64,000 bases of DNA from assembly GCF_001467955.1 (NCBI RefSeq), contig NZ_LNYR01000012.1, positions 749,830 to 813,829 of the forward strand. The letters are read 5' to 3'. The stretch is from Legionella quateirensis. GTDB taxonomy: Bacteria > Pseudomonadota > Gammaproteobacteria > Legionellales > Legionellaceae. A program made the position numbers and the translations under genes. This document shows positions 20,901 to 28,669 of this stretch, piece by piece. Position 1 is the stretch's first letter. Every line of letters starts with the position of its first letter. Under the pieces are notes generated by a model. The model searched no databases. It was not told the DNA's origin and saw only the letters and a list, made by a program, of their open reading frames with translations.

Positions 20901-23900
20901 AAATGCATCAATAAAAGCCCTCAAAAAGAGCTCACGGCCTGCTGTGCTATTAAGCCCATCGGACGAGAGCAGCATTTTTTCATCATAGAACTGCATAAAC
21001 TGATGTGCTAAAAGTTTAACACCATTACGCATGCCGAGCCGATCTGCTAATTTACGTAAGCCAGTGAATTTTTCGTCATGATCTTCTTGTTTTTGTTTCC
21101 CATAATCTGTTAGTGCTATTTGTTGCCCTGTTTGACCTTCAATAATTCCCTCAAGGCAAATAGGTGAGTATTGAATTGCTGCGTCGACAGCTTCAACCAG
21201 TGAACTTGCAATTGGTATCGAACCTCCAGGCTCCAGGGACGCAATTTTTTCAGATAACATGCTGTCTTTGGGAATAATTAATCGTTCCCAATGCTTGATA
21301 ATTGAATAGAATTTCGAATCAACCGGAGTTTTTCCCCCGACAACATGAGGTATTTGAGTTAAATTCAATCGGATTAAATTTGTTAAAATTTGACCGCGTT
21401 GTGTGTTTTCCAGCTTCATAAATAACGGATCAAAGCTTCCATTGTCGTCCTTATAGCGCGCTAACAAAGAGGTCGAAAAGTTATTTACCAGATCGGTACT
21501 TGGTGGAAATGGCAAGACAAAGGTATTGATAGCATAATGACAAAATTCCGTGATACGTTGGTCTTTATTTTCTAATCCTTGATGTGCCTTTAATTTGTTC
21601 AGATAAGAATTTATTGCACGATAATACTCATTACAATTTGTCTCAGTTAACACCTGTGGTGGGGTAGGTGTTGGATTTTCCCGCAAAAAATCCAGAGTAC
21701 TACCATCAATGACAGTATCTGAGTATAAAGGAATAAACACCACGTTATCAGGTGAATTAAACTCTCGAACAGTTGCAGTGGTATCATGGCTTGCTATTAA
21801 GTCCATAGCGCTGAGTCGTACGGGAGGCACAATCTGCACTCGTACATTGACTGATTCGGATTTGTTAAACACGGCTTTAAATTGTTGGGCGATCTTAATT
21901 GCACCTGCATGCTGAACTTCCCGATGCTTAATCATCTCAACTTCAGTAATCGTTTTCCAACCCAAATCTTGAATTGAGAGTTCCAAAGGAAAACCGGTTT
22001 CTTTCAACGCAGCCAGTTTAATATTGGCTTTTTGATGAAGGAAGTGATAAAAATGTTCTCTGATTGCCACTTCATCGGTAGATTTTTTTTGCAGGCTATA
22101 TAGCTTTTCTTTATCTTCATGACGCAGCCATATAACAAACATTTCTTTCATCCACTCGGTTTTTATATCAGGGGAAATCGGTGTCTGAATAATAGATTTT
22201 GTTTGCTCCTCTAAGTTTGCATAAATGCTATTGCCACTACCCATTGTATCTAACGAACTGGGGCTATAACTTTCACTTCCAAGAAGGAGTCTAAGCTCAA
22301 TTCCTCCAGTAATACGCTCTTTCAGTTTTTGATTTAACATCTGAATCTGCTGGAGTACCGAACCTTTTACGAAAGCTCTTTTCCCCTGTTTATAGAATTC
22401 TTCCCTGTTTTCAGGAGTCTGAGAGTATAAGTCTGGATTTCTTTCTTTCTCAATTCCCATCCTCCCCATGGCAAGATCATCCAGAAGCCGATACTCAGGA
22501 TTGGTTTCCAGATAGTTACTGATAATTTTTTCCCGGAACGCTTTTAGTTCTTTCAGTCGGTGGTTGGATTGTTGCTCTACTTCGTCTACTTCAAATTCCC
22601 TAACCCGGGATTTAAGTTGTTGGTGAACATCGTTAAGTTCATTCATTGCCTCCTTAAAAGCCCGTGAAACAGCATTCATCGTACTTAACTCGCTATCATT
22701 AGTATTTAACCTTTCCAGGATTGATTCGGCTTTTGCTTTTTCAGCATTAGTTCCACGTAGGTTAAGCAGCTTATTAGCGACGGATATCTTCAAAGCATTA
22801 AACTCTTCCATTTCTTGGGTTAATAGCCGAAGTCTTGCCTCAAGATTTAAAATTTTTACAGATTTATTTCCAATACCGATTAATGTTTGTTCCCGAGAAA
22901 TTTCATCATTGAGATTATCAATATTTACCTGACACGCTGACATTAAAACGTTTACTTTTTCCTGCCCCTGCTCCAAGCGTCTGATAGTTGAATTTATTGC
23001 TGATGTTGCTTGTTCTATATTAGAAGTTAACTTTTCCACGAAGGCTTGTCGTTGAGCAGAATAGACTTCTTTAATGTATCTTTTTTCGATTTCAGGTTTT
23101 GAATTACGTAATGCATCAAGTAATCCCATCACTTTGGAATTCGTTAAGGCTTCTTTATTAGCAACCACTAAACGAAAAAAGGTAGCTTTATCAATTTCTT
23201 TGCGCGTACCATCTATATTTATTTCAATCTTAATATCTTCTTTTCTGGCAAAACCTGTCACAAATGATACTAGGTTCGCCTGTTCCAAATCCTTTAATGT
23301 GACTTTTCCTGAAACACGCCAATAACTAGTATGTTCCAGGCGTTGGTCAGAAGAATGTATATGTCGCTCATTAACACTTAATTTTTGAATCTGATGATTT
23401 AACATTTGCAGGCTTGCTTTCCATGCTAATGCAGCTGCGTGCTCTGATAGCTTATCTAAACCTTTTGGATGTATATTTCCCTCATCATCCGTTTTGAAAG
23501 GCATTACATGCCCATCCCAGGAAAAAGAGGGGTCTTGATAGACCCGTGGGACAAAATATTCTTCAATTTCCGGATCCCTTCCCGCATTTTTTAAATACAA
23601 ATAAAATTCTTTAGCATGACTTGCAATTTTTTGCTCAATACGCCTTATTGTAAGATCTCTGTTTCTATTTTGTGGTCGTATTTCCAATTTTTCTTTAAGA
23701 TCTAACAATGAGTTAAAGTAGTTTTGATAATACTCACTGGAAGGTGGTTCTTTTATTTCAGTTAAACGCATTGAAGCTTCATGCAATTCTCCAGGAGAAA
23801 GATATTCGGAGTCCAGTTCTTTAAGCATGGGAATATATTCTGCATCCACGAATGCCCGCTCACCTTTTTTATCACCGCAAATATCAGCAAGCAGAGCATT

Positions 23901-26123
23901 TCGTTGCTCAAGCAACATCGCCAGACGAACTTTTTTATAGGTGTGCTTTCCTAATTCATATAACTCATTGGATTGTGATTTTTTAGCGTAGCAATTACCG
24001 GTATTTTGCGGTCGCTGTAATAACTCCTCAAATTGAGGTGGTGCGTCATCAGGTGCAAGTGAGCTAAACTTTTCAATATAGCGCTGATAAACATAAGCTT
24101 GATCATTTAAAGCAAAAGCTCTTCTGATACTGCCAACCAGGGAGTGTCCCATTTGGTTTCGCTCTTCCATTGAGGTATGTCTTACATGTCCTTCTATATG
24201 GGTTTTTGCCCAACCAGCGAAGCTGTTTGAATGGATCAACTCAGTTAAATAGGCCAATCCATCCTCAGAATTAAGACGATCTTCGGATACATTAAATGAA
24301 AGAGCATTTTTCCTCATTCCACTGTAACCGATGCGTGACAATTTTAGTAAACCCAAAAGTGACTGGCTATTAGCCGTATTTTCTAATGCACCAGACGAAT
24401 CATATGTTGATAGTTTAAACTGACCGCCTTGTCGTTTTATAACAAGTTGCATGGCATGACCTTCTAATCCTGTTTCAATGTATAATGCTTCTCCTTCTTT
24501 AAGGTTTAATGCCGCTTTCTGCAACGATTTACCCGCTAAGTATAATTTTTCCTGAAATCTCTTTTGGCCTCTTGCAAATGCCTCCGGACCTAATTGTCGA
24601 TAATCATTCTGGCCAGGTATTTTTTCATACCCCCCCCACTCACTGCAAACATGATTCATTAGATTAATTAAAGGTTCGGAACGTTTTTGATTTTGATGAT
24701 AGCTGGTGATGCTATCGAGTTCCTCTTTAGTGAATTTCAAGCCGTAAGACTCAAAGACATGCGGTGAATCCACGAGTTTACTTATAAGATCTCTTTCAAA
24801 CGCTGTTACCGTTTCAGGCTGTCCGCCAACACTAAAAACATGTTCACCACCTTGTAATTTGAAAGGTGAGGCTCCGCCCGGTGTTACAGACTCAACTGCC
24901 CGAATTATTCTGTGCATTTCACGGTCTGTATCATCTAATGACACTAAAGAACCTATAACAGAATCTATGGTGCTAAGCTCCTCCGTCTCAGTTCCCGAGA
25001 CAACTTGTGAGGAAAGAACCATTCCAAAACGGGTCATTATAGCATCTCTAACCTGTTCTGGCGTTCTAGCTGCCTGTTCTCCAACAATGGTTAATGCAGT
25101 TTTTTGGGAAATTTCATCAGCTCCACTTTGAGTCATAACTTTTATTCGACTAGCTTCTTGTTCAGTAATTTCCAGGTTATAGGAGGTATCAGTGGGGTAC
25201 ATTTTCCCATATAAATAATTTAAACCTTTCCCAATGGTTTTAGTGAGCGGTTTTAAATACTCAGCAGGAATAGTAATAATGGAACCTACAGCTGCCAAAG
25301 GAAGGCTTAATGTAAAAGTCATAGCATTAATTGCAATCCATAAACCCAGTCCCAGATTTTTACGTTGTGGGGTTATCGTATTCCAAACTGCTTTAAACGA
25401 TGTACCATACCCTTTAAAAGGTGATAAAACCGCCCATTTAACAAAAGCACTGACAATCCCCGCTACTGAATTCGTTCCGGTTTTAAAGCCGTCAGCCATG
25501 CGCGATAATATTCTATTCTTGGCTACGGGAGTTGATTCAATTGGTTTATAAACAGGAAGGTTATTAATTTCCCTATTGGCTTCATTCGTATTCTTAATAA
25601 TTTTTTTCCAGATGCCGGCATGCCATTGGAGATTTTTATGTTGTTTTAACCACTCAGCAGGCTTTTGGGGATTAAGTACTCGTAAGTTGTTAATTTCATC
25701 AATGTCATGTTGAATAATGGTAAATTGCTCATCATTAAGATTTTTTATTTTTTGTTCCAAAAGAAATAATTCATCGTCAGTTGCTCGCGCAAGAACTAAT
25801 TTTCGTGTCTTATTATTTTTTAAAGCAAGAAGTGCCTCTTTGGTCAGTTCTTCATAAATTTTGTGTAAGCTTTCGATAACTGTATGGTTTTTTGAAAGCT
25901 CGGTTGTGTGAGCTTGTTGTTTTCCTTGTGAAAGAATGTCCTTTTCTTGTTCTACAAGCACTTGTTTAATTTGTTTGCGTTGTTCTAAATTGATTATCCG
26001 AGGGAGAACTTCTGCATATAAAATTTTAATATCACTGATGCCAAGTCTTTTTACAAAAGTTTCTAATTGATTAATCTCAAAATTGGAAAATAATGTGGCC
26101 ACTTCACCAACGTACTTAGTCAT
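11991..26123 (-). CDS. Giant 4710-aa protein with DUF3638/DUF3645-type helicase-like core
   Basis: One uninterrupted frame of 14.1 kb. The core at residues about 2800-3500 carries recognisable family blocks: P-loop MGFGKTTLLP (about 2833), VPKSALETN, a Walker-B-like VFDELDATQ (about 2992), VPYSSANQPKPQGSRFDNPEV (about 3141, the DUF3645 'vPY.a...P...s.F.hPdv' block), FSGTAGD (about 3288), and FYDQSHSRGADIK with MRMRK (about 3436-3475; compare the eukaryotic 'YLDE.HTRG.DlK ... MRmR' block). Residues about 255-290 are hydrophobic (possible membrane hairpin). A possible thiol-protease-like region has GHAM (about 555) and GNCYAKK (about 709). Long coiled-coil stretches lie near 1030-1190, 2170-2280 and in the C-terminus, and a Ser/Gln run at about 3680-3705. 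The C-terminus is acidic and Glu-rich, as in many Dot/Icm substrates. Function unknown; ATP-driven remodelling of nucleic acid or protein is an inference. Confidence 0.85.
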   Translation of the reverse strand: MTKYVGEVATLFSNFEINQLETFVKRLGISDIKILYAEVLPRIINLEQRKQIKQVLVEQEKDILSQGKQQAHTTELSKNHTVIESLHKIYEELTKEALLALKNNKTRKLVLARATDDELFLLEQKIKNLNDEQFTIIQHDIDEINNLRVLNPQKPAEWLKQHKNLQWHAGIWKKIIKNTNEANREINNLPVYKPIESTPVAKNRILSRMADGFKTGTNSVAGIVSAFVKWAVLSPFKGYGTSFKAVWNTITPQRKNLGLGLWIAINAMTFTLSLPLAAVGSIITIPAEYLKPLTKTIGKGLNYLYGKMYPTDTSYNLEITEQEASRIKVMTQSGADEISQKTALTIVGEQAARTPEQVRDAIMTRFGMVLSSQVVSGTETEELSTIDSVIGSLVSLDDTDREMHRIIRAVESVTPGGASPFKLQGGEHVFSVGGQPETVTAFERDLISKLVDSPHVFESYGLKFTKEELDSITSYHQNQKRSEPLINLMNHVCSEWGGYEKIPGQNDYRQLGPEAFARGQKRFQEKLYLAGKSLQKAALNLKEGEALYIETGLEGHAMQLVIKRQGGQFKLSTYDSSGALENTANSQSLLGLLKLSRIGYSGMRKNALSFNVSEDRLNSEDGLAYLTELIHSNSFAGWAKTHIEGHVRHTSMEERNQMGHSLVGSIRRAFALNDQAYVYQRYIEKFSSLAPDDAPPQFEELLQRPQNTGNCYAKKSQSNELYELGKHTYKKVRLAMLLEQRNALLADICGDKKGERAFVDAEYIPMLKELDSEYLSPGELHEASMRLTEIKEPPSSEYYQNYFNSLLDLKEKLEIRPQNRNRDLTIRRIEQKIASHAKEFYLYLKNAGRDPEIEEYFVPRVYQDPSFSWDGHVMPFKTDDEGNIHPKGLDKLSEHAAALAWKASLQMLNHQIQKLSVNERHIHSSDQRLEHTSYWRVSGKVTLKDLEQANLVSFVTGFARKEDIKIEINIDGTRKEIDKATFFRLVVANKEALTNSKVMGLLDALRNSKPEIEKRYIKEVYSAQRQAFVEKLTSNIEQATSAINSTIRRLEQGQEKVNVLMSACQVNIDNLNDEISREQTLIGIGNKSVKILNLEARLRLLTQEMEEFNALKISVANKLLNLRGTNAEKAKAESILERLNTNDSELSTMNAVSRAFKEAMNELNDVHQQLKSRVREFEVDEVEQQSNHRLKELKAFREKIISNYLETNPEYRLLDDLAMGRMGIEKERNPDLYSQTPENREEFYKQGKRAFVKGSVLQQIQMLNQKLKERITGGIELRLLLGSESYSPSSLDTMGSGNSIYANLEEQTKSIIQTPISPDIKTEWMKEMFVIWLRHEDKEKLYSLQKKSTDEVAIREHFYHFLHQKANIKLAALKETGFPLELSIQDLGWKTITEVEMIKHREVQHAGAIKIAQQFKAVFNKSESVNVRVQIVPPVRLSAMDLIASHDTTATVREFNSPDNVVFIPLYSDTVIDGSTLDFLRENPTPTPPQVLTETNCNEYYRAINSYLNKLKAHQGLENKDQRITEFCHYAINTFVLPFPPSTDLVNNFSTSLLARYKDDNGSFDPLFMKLENTQRGQILTNLIRLNLTQIPHVVGGKTPVDSKFYSIIKHWERLIIPKDSMLSEKIASLEPGGSIPIASSLVEAVDAAIQYSPICLEGIIEGQTGQQIALTDYGKQKQEDHDEKFTGLRKLADRLGMRNGVKLLAHQFMQFYDEKMLLSSDGLNSTAGRELFLRAFIDAFANSSDSEKEELLSYVELIRFDSEQAKTCKLMVSHEAFLEEAIYRASILDSKAFKDTKEALFNKSRELITEYTEPIQRDGLKRLFGFAKEINFVALQIQNARVNGASQYEIDSLYAKLICANLAYQLMYDQTPEDTLIGIGKNFEITREMALVQANINKEQNHMIQFSQDLIDPDKADVFKTEFKAFAEAKKFNDMMVGLQGRPSPSPVPGFISLGGINSLDTLNGAIYIGANKMGYMPAHIQSNIALELLSIHRLPFKPKDGGYIYTEGKKIKASITPQHDGSLVIQRELNSIEGSDTTLQYIPPEKIEGMLPISLRRRVHADHFFIDKEGAIHAFSSDFTPVLKLSKNNTVWSGLLLDQNKMLTSVVLNNELDIIKELATIFPTEELIAVDDNTVYVPSISKYVTKDPDSAHYFIADSHADLSTRKHLEITKEGNAILRKVLIPAEIEEIDQLEKKIGALKSDLTAITQSSLVNLQSKRKIDDSIKAYEERIREIKDLEIFIFVADSQKIQNLEESYTRSRNEMLEAYAAFKDGGKDREQLASKYDESKAVFFKIQSELKKAYATTDYLRVYQDKGGALRAKDFQSILYIGAVKGKITLLTQMLSANILAAPLNKNELEILHNLQNQYANASNKEERLARLALAGIEVQHNLLERTSAATGKSSQWDRAVYMNAINGFKEAISEVQKAEESIPIHQFSELWRAIESEFINDNDIINIFSKPVKEWSTSTKQPLSLNTKTHNMPIETLAAQSLVQFRVYENPLSLIDKEQMELATRLRKLEGFEDSIQAQEDGFYYENYGLFNNKVLENLFNVTDKHHGVEGLTKINIVDLLNLMKEKKWIKDVANMEGKYQINKHPSEFFSHPDVSAFLAEKGFGRSAIKTISDRLETFFYQTAVNGGTYTFTTGNKEELVVLINNEQKKYNLEYLEAKDKIESLLAQSPVEITMADLNAAYLLNDYRDILSNFPTERQDKIQIALNNAMTRMLYYKTELDHLNDVQSTFEMGQENKAISMLHIKRNYSLDKLLLSESRLNTKSTPEDMVQEEQDQKMQRAFLLFESEFTHRCNIRQVNVFRGLLLDDETNPDKIDSAQARMGFGKTTLLPLVALYKTGGDKLVRFIVPKSALETNTTDMSNTLTNVLGKRAVKDDFQRYSIASDPKPDMLSNSIRLHSLQNVKEDLKKRLALYQKIIVNREVLVQAPNVRNSMECQAKIFLDMLLRTPEKPTETELLQNSELMECISLLNKIRSITTLSVFDELDATQDSATTDVNYTSGNKLPFDSKEIYPLEVITQTILATEDKFPTHLANLLLDKFDIQGEERGAVYKYVLSLEEQEPSFVTPANNIPIYLMRAILTDPKGMLTLFTEKEAGKDFGVWFQNGTDGKKKYDFEALRTDAEGQAKNPLLITVPYSSANQPKPQGSRFDNPEVTAITTFLYYLDPNTEISAVPHFEFLIESFRNGSGEKPYLDPTGQQVDPEFAEALDIIKKIAEIPEIVSRNEKRDACFAEIDRIPAFRRMLARTVIQEQIKFDAGKANSNRYEQGTAHDTVIGFSGTAGDTSSYFKENMLDPAADGNMTLGIMARAENQSTHILKSVNLSEADEHYTTAIIARLAATFDDSTRALIDVGGLCKISNREVAKEIALQLKKSTNSKLNSLEGVIFYDDVSNMKKVLMLDVHGKEMIKDLTLDLVAKSDREGTFFTFYDQSHSRGADIKQMNGAKAILTASLTLDNNDYKQAIMRMRKIIDRNLQQSFSVAVPDTVKDKIFEDLKLPETHTLTGNDIGFWLRHKELKSDLNKVSILSTELDALVKNAILQQQAAITNLMSHSNFNPEQINIFKECIRELNDLSKFISSSSSDLQAKYGGVYGTIKKDVFIEDLHKRFKTRMADVFTSVNKARTGLALDHVSDKVKEPYFDMERKIIERRAAQIPPEFTIPREGNMLSEEQSETENQSHSQSESQSQSQSQTQTHAFSDVKNEEVVVEIRIKKPNITVKLPTLDFLRDEQIANLLLASQAPHMTHLFKNDDPIKCSPGYHETGTSLIPPIRYFLARESGNPKIIIVTQSEADAFMNAAVDGWSLYDVRHGNQQGLLPLTGSNVDSLKGILLNKLHFASYRYHVKGNTVDELAVSLEGICTKKQLEPLLTVHYSNTKNCSNENPVFDFSVFGFDGIDQHTVQIGIKPTNETIIDDKGITHFKKGITISAQIADTPILTEQTIAPESEKGNPESGTTDIFISSQLNDRILMKNRPKLSVIEQEIRASYEQAMVKRLEIRKEIAEVKAAKAALRQEYEGDIEYGPDKDSQGYPIAVKGKIKDLEMRIDKLVQEAKEKMAAQFPESAKNELNQRKKHQETLDLQLRSFCAGFGQYEEEGGLRVDGVMHENLGDACIYLMQQLYAQHTVNRLNPSQISEQLDEYIDQVFDAVVERYEEHITPNGKGTLMDSLYKLARVSNTQESYKDINVEGMSLSGFLGSHLYDLDIFDNFSDFNEPERCAKKWAPFIEGIQREIIRARRVENLTQEEFYEAMMLRVKHTVVQINNDEEIAELRIPNIRECVTTVMQRLSISVNSEEDEEENKAALKRNLRNVVTERLLNATANPSSQDRRERNFFVILNGIMKNKLGKPDYDLPSELLNYDKAPVKAEDIRPAIIKALESQHMVVPTKEIEKMTQDAVIFLNGRKAAEKILNNYKAKSSRSREVYVEGSDRERTKGAILNEDFKIIRDLDRKVLPLQMQLIKAREQYKADMKKKEEEHVGIRDRARQNDEEVNKLSEEVSAFNKLISGIKKLLRIFENNHIKVAETNPLEFIDAHFDVPAIIERAVIADAVLTFTPPEYLEVKKDMNAQAEQLHGLDAGREEYCGSSFDRSVHSVVIPEATIVRQRECVINLLEYQHESELQLITPIQDECPLVEQGADVNEPGLEGELKRDPAIETEQDAGNPHFTGKFNAIETDSQRQMKEKIISWREEHVETNTPSTKI

Positions 26124-26431
26124 ATTGTGCTCATCATTTCAAAGTTTGTATATTTTGACTTAAGCTCCATTACCCTTTTATTGCTCTTTTATTGCTCTTT
26201 ATTTAAATTGTAGACCAATGTGAGATATATATAGTCAAATGAAACGAATCGTGACCTGAACGCAATAAATTTAGGAATAATAGGTCTGTGATTAGGGTGC
26301 AGGAATAACGTGTATAGCGCTGCGTATTGAAGTTATTTATACAAGTCAATAACTTGACCATATATAATGAAATGATATGCTTCTAAAGTTTTAAAATTTG
26401 AATAAAATACATCACATAACAAGGAACGCAT

Positions 26432-26788
26432 ATGAAATGGAACTATTATGGTTTATTAATAATGATTTTATCCTCTGTTATACATGCTAATGCACCTATA
26501 GATAATGTAGCTTTGGCCAAAAAAACACACGCACTGTCTAATGAAATTTTAGAAACCAGACTCCAGGAAAGTAACGAAATGTGTCGTTTAGCACTCTTGG
26601 AATCTGCTAATAACACTAAAAAATCAAGCAGCCTCATCAGAGAAACGCAATATTTATTAGCCTCTTTTAGTTTAGGTGATGCTCGACGCGCTTTGCGTAA
26701 AGGAAGTGACTGTTTACAACAAACCAAAATTCAAAGCTTTACGAATGAACTCAACTACATCAGTGATCAAATTGCAGGATTGGATTAA
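26432..26788 (+). CDS. Small secreted protein of unknown function
   Basis: The 118-residue product starts MKWNYYGLLIMILSSVIHANA, a signal peptide with likely cleavage after HANA. The mature part (about 97 residues) is helical and charged, with two cysteines (ESNEMCRLALLESA and GSDCLQQTK) that could form a disulfide in the periplasm. I do not recognise the family. AAGGAACGC precedes the ATG. It is divergent from the giant gene across 308 bases of AT-rich DNA (26124-26431) with a short direct repeat TTTATTGCTC near 26180; no operator is evident there. It stands alone, with a MITE-like element downstream. Confidence 0.65.
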   Translation: MKWNYYGLLIMILSSVIHANAPIDNVALAKKTHALSNEILETRLQESNEMCRLALLESANNTKKSSSLIRETQYLLASFSLGDARRALRKGSDCLQQTKIQSFTNELNYISDQIAGLD

Positions 26789-26873
26789 TCCTATCAAGCA
26801 GGATAACAAAGCTAATTCCCCGGAATAGCACCAACAAGGGAGCTTTAATCTGCCATCTCCCTTGCTGAATACC

Positions 26874-26947
26874 AGGATGTGTTGACAATTCCGATTTCGA
26901 CGTCTCGGAACGTTGGATATGTTTTGAAGAATTGTCAACACACCCTA
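26874..26947. mobile_element. MITE-like element with GTGTTGACAATT terminal inverted repeats
   Basis: Left end GTGTTGACAATT and right end AATTGTCAACAC are perfect inverses; outside them the right end continues CACCCTA and the left AGGA, so the outer bases are partly decayed. The middle includes GATTTCGACGTC. Related elements occur at 29136-29210 and 60198-60277, with a half-copy at 48070. It codes for nothing. Confidence 0.7.
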
Positions 26948-26977
26948 ATGGGTTAGTGAACACTTAATCGTATCTAC

Positions 26978-27373
26978 TTAAGACTTACCCGGATATATCA
27001 CTGAATTATCATGGCTCCCATACCATATTTCCTCTTCACTTAAAGTTGTCTCTATAAACTCGATAGGTGCACCCTGCTCCGCTATCATGGCCACTTTAAA
27101 ACCAGAAAAAGGTTCATAAGGTTCCAAAATCACCTCTTTCCCCTTAATTGCCTGCTCCAAATCATCCACTTTAAAGGCAATATGAGGCTTCGATTGAATC
27201 AATGGATGTAATCGACAGCCCTCTTCAAATCGGTGATATTGAACCCTGAACTCACTATCCTGTCCTCCACTGGTATAGATTTTAAATGTAGAACTGTATT
27301 TTTCACCCTCTCTAATCTCATTAGTCGGTATCCCGGTATGATGATACTCATATTTTATAGTACGTATGGTCAT
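26978..27373 (-). CDS. VOC (glyoxalase/dioxygenase-fold) family protein
   Basis: A 131-residue soluble protein consistent with the vicinal-oxygen-chelate fold: HTGIPTNE near the start, HIAFKVDDLEQAIKG in the middle (the 'HiaF.vdDle.a' signature), and GAPIEFIET near the end, a usual site of a metal-binding Glu. Candidate metal ligands are His12, the His of PHIAF and the Glu of IEF. Substrate unknown. A clear ribosome site (AGGAG) lies six bases before the ATG. The gene is divergent from the LysR-type regulator, whose start is about 110 bases away, so the regulator probably controls it. Confidence 0.75.
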   Translation of the reverse strand: MTIRTIKYEYHHTGIPTNEIREGEKYSSTFKIYTSGGQDSEFRVQYHRFEEGCRLHPLIQSKPHIAFKVDDLEQAIKGKEVILEPYEPFSGFKVAMIAEQGAPIEFIETTLSEEEIWYGSHDNSVIYPGKS

Positions 27374-27484
27374 AATGCGCTCCTGTGTTAACTCAATACA
27401 GAAATTGTATTATTTAACACCTGAAGTTGTAAATTGATATAAATTACATATACTATGAACTTATGGTTCATAATTAGAAATACC

Positions 27485-28363
27485 ATGCAATTTTATAATC
27501 GCGGTCAAATCCTTTGCTTTCTTAAAGTAACGGAACTGGCCAGCTTTTCATCTGCCGCAAATGCCATGCATATAACTCCAACTGCGGTTAGCAAACAGAT
27601 TAAAAATCTGGAACAGGTTATTGGTGAGCAACTTTTTCTCAGAACTACCCGGTCGGTACAACTCACTGAGTTTGGCGCTTTGTTTTATCAACGATGCAAA
27701 TCCATTGAACAAGAGATTGCCTCTGTAAATCGTTTTATCGAGTCCAACCGTGAAGTACCTCAGGGAGAGCTAAAAATACTGGTATCGACAATCACTTCCA
27801 AGGAATGGGTATTAGAGCACTTGGCTGATTTTATGAAAACCTATCCCTTGATCGAACTGGAATTGATCTTTTCAGAAGAGGATGATGCACTAGCTCAACC
27901 CGACATTGATATCATGGTAGGGTTCCCTGTTATTCCCCCCTCTACGGAAACGTTAAAATACAGAACAATGTATCGCGTCAATAACATCCTCTGTGCTTCA
28001 AAAGACTTTGTATCTCAATATGGCAAACCGGAAACTGCCGAGGACTTACCCCATTTTAAAATAATATCCCATACCTTACGTAAACCCGCTCATTTTTTAC
28101 CCCTGGCCAATGGTGGTCAGTTGCATTGTGCCAAGCCCATCTTATACATGAATACTTTTGAAGCTTTAAATCAAGCCTGTATCGCGGGTATAGGAATGTT
28201 CCTGACTGGTGACAGTCTGGTTAAATCATGGTTGGATAAAGGGGAATTAATTCAACTGCTGCCTCAATACACGTTCAGACACTATGATATTTATATGTTT
28301 TATCGTGCCTACGATTTCGAATTACCCAAAGTTCGTGCTTTTCTGGATTTTTTTACCCAATAA
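27485..28363 (+). CDS. LysR-family transcriptional regulator
   Basis: Residues 1-60 form the winged helix-turn-helix: ILCFLKVTELASFSSAANAMHITPTAVSKQIKNLEQVIGEQLFLRTTRSVQLTEFG, with the standard LysR layout. The rest is the periplasmic-binding-protein-like effector domain (LKILVSTITSKEWVLEHLADFMKTYPLIELELIF). The frame opens at 27455, but ATG 27485 puts the HTH at the usual distance from the N-terminus (292 residues), so I chose it. It is divergent from the VOC gene, the normal arrangement for a LysR regulator and its target. The inducer is unknown. Confidence 0.9.
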   Translation: MQFYNRGQILCFLKVTELASFSSAANAMHITPTAVSKQIKNLEQVIGEQLFLRTTRSVQLTEFGALFYQRCKSIEQEIASVNRFIESNREVPQGELKILVSTITSKEWVLEHLADFMKTYPLIELELIFSEEDDALAQPDIDIMVGFPVIPPSTETLKYRTMYRVNNILCASKDFVSQYGKPETAEDLPHFKIISHTLRKPAHFLPLANGGQLHCAKPILYMNTFEALNQACIAGIGMFLTGDSLVKSWLDKGELIQLLPQYTFRHYDIYMFYRAYDFELPKVRAFLDFFTQ

Positions 28364-28470
28364 ACTAATTGATTATGAACGGTTATTTAGGATCTGTTTT
28401 CAATTCGAGGTACAGCCTTCCCCTCATTGTTCTAGTGAGGAAAAGTATCTACTATTCAAGCAGCAGTTCT

Positions 28471-28555
28471 CGTCTTTGCGAGCAACGCGAAGCAATCCAG
28501 AACGGGTATCCAATAAAGCTCCGTTGTGGATTGCTTCGCGTTGCTCGCAAAGACG
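28471..28555. repeat. Palindromic intergenic repeat with perfect 29-bp arms
   Basis: Arms 28471-28499 (CGTCTTTGCGAGCAACGCGA...) and 28527-28555 are exact reverse complements with a 27-base loop. It is a relative of the 8199-8546 array (shared GCAAGCAATCC-type core and GACGGGTATT tail) and is followed by the same GAGGGGATTACTCAG tail. It could fold into a strong RNA hairpin behind the LysR gene. Confidence 0.85.
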
Positions 28556-28669
28556 GGTATTAAATTGACCATTGAAATTTAAATAAATCCATTTTCGGCG
28601 CTATAAATTATGAGGGGATTACTCAGCCATAGGTCTGTCTCGTGATCACATCAATTTAGAAATAGTCAA

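Noticed and set aside
12268..25551. Many 60-140-codon plus-strand frames opposite the giant gene
   Set aside because: They lie antisense to a continuous coding frame, lack ribosome sites and have compositions typical of reversed coding DNA.
26170..26215. TTTATTGCTC tandem repeat as a possible operator upstream of the giant gene
   Set aside because: Only two short copies in AT-rich DNA, with no match to a PmrA or CpxR site.
28284..28568. Frames running from the LysR end into the palindrome
   Set aside because: They are out of phase with the regulator and end in the repeat.
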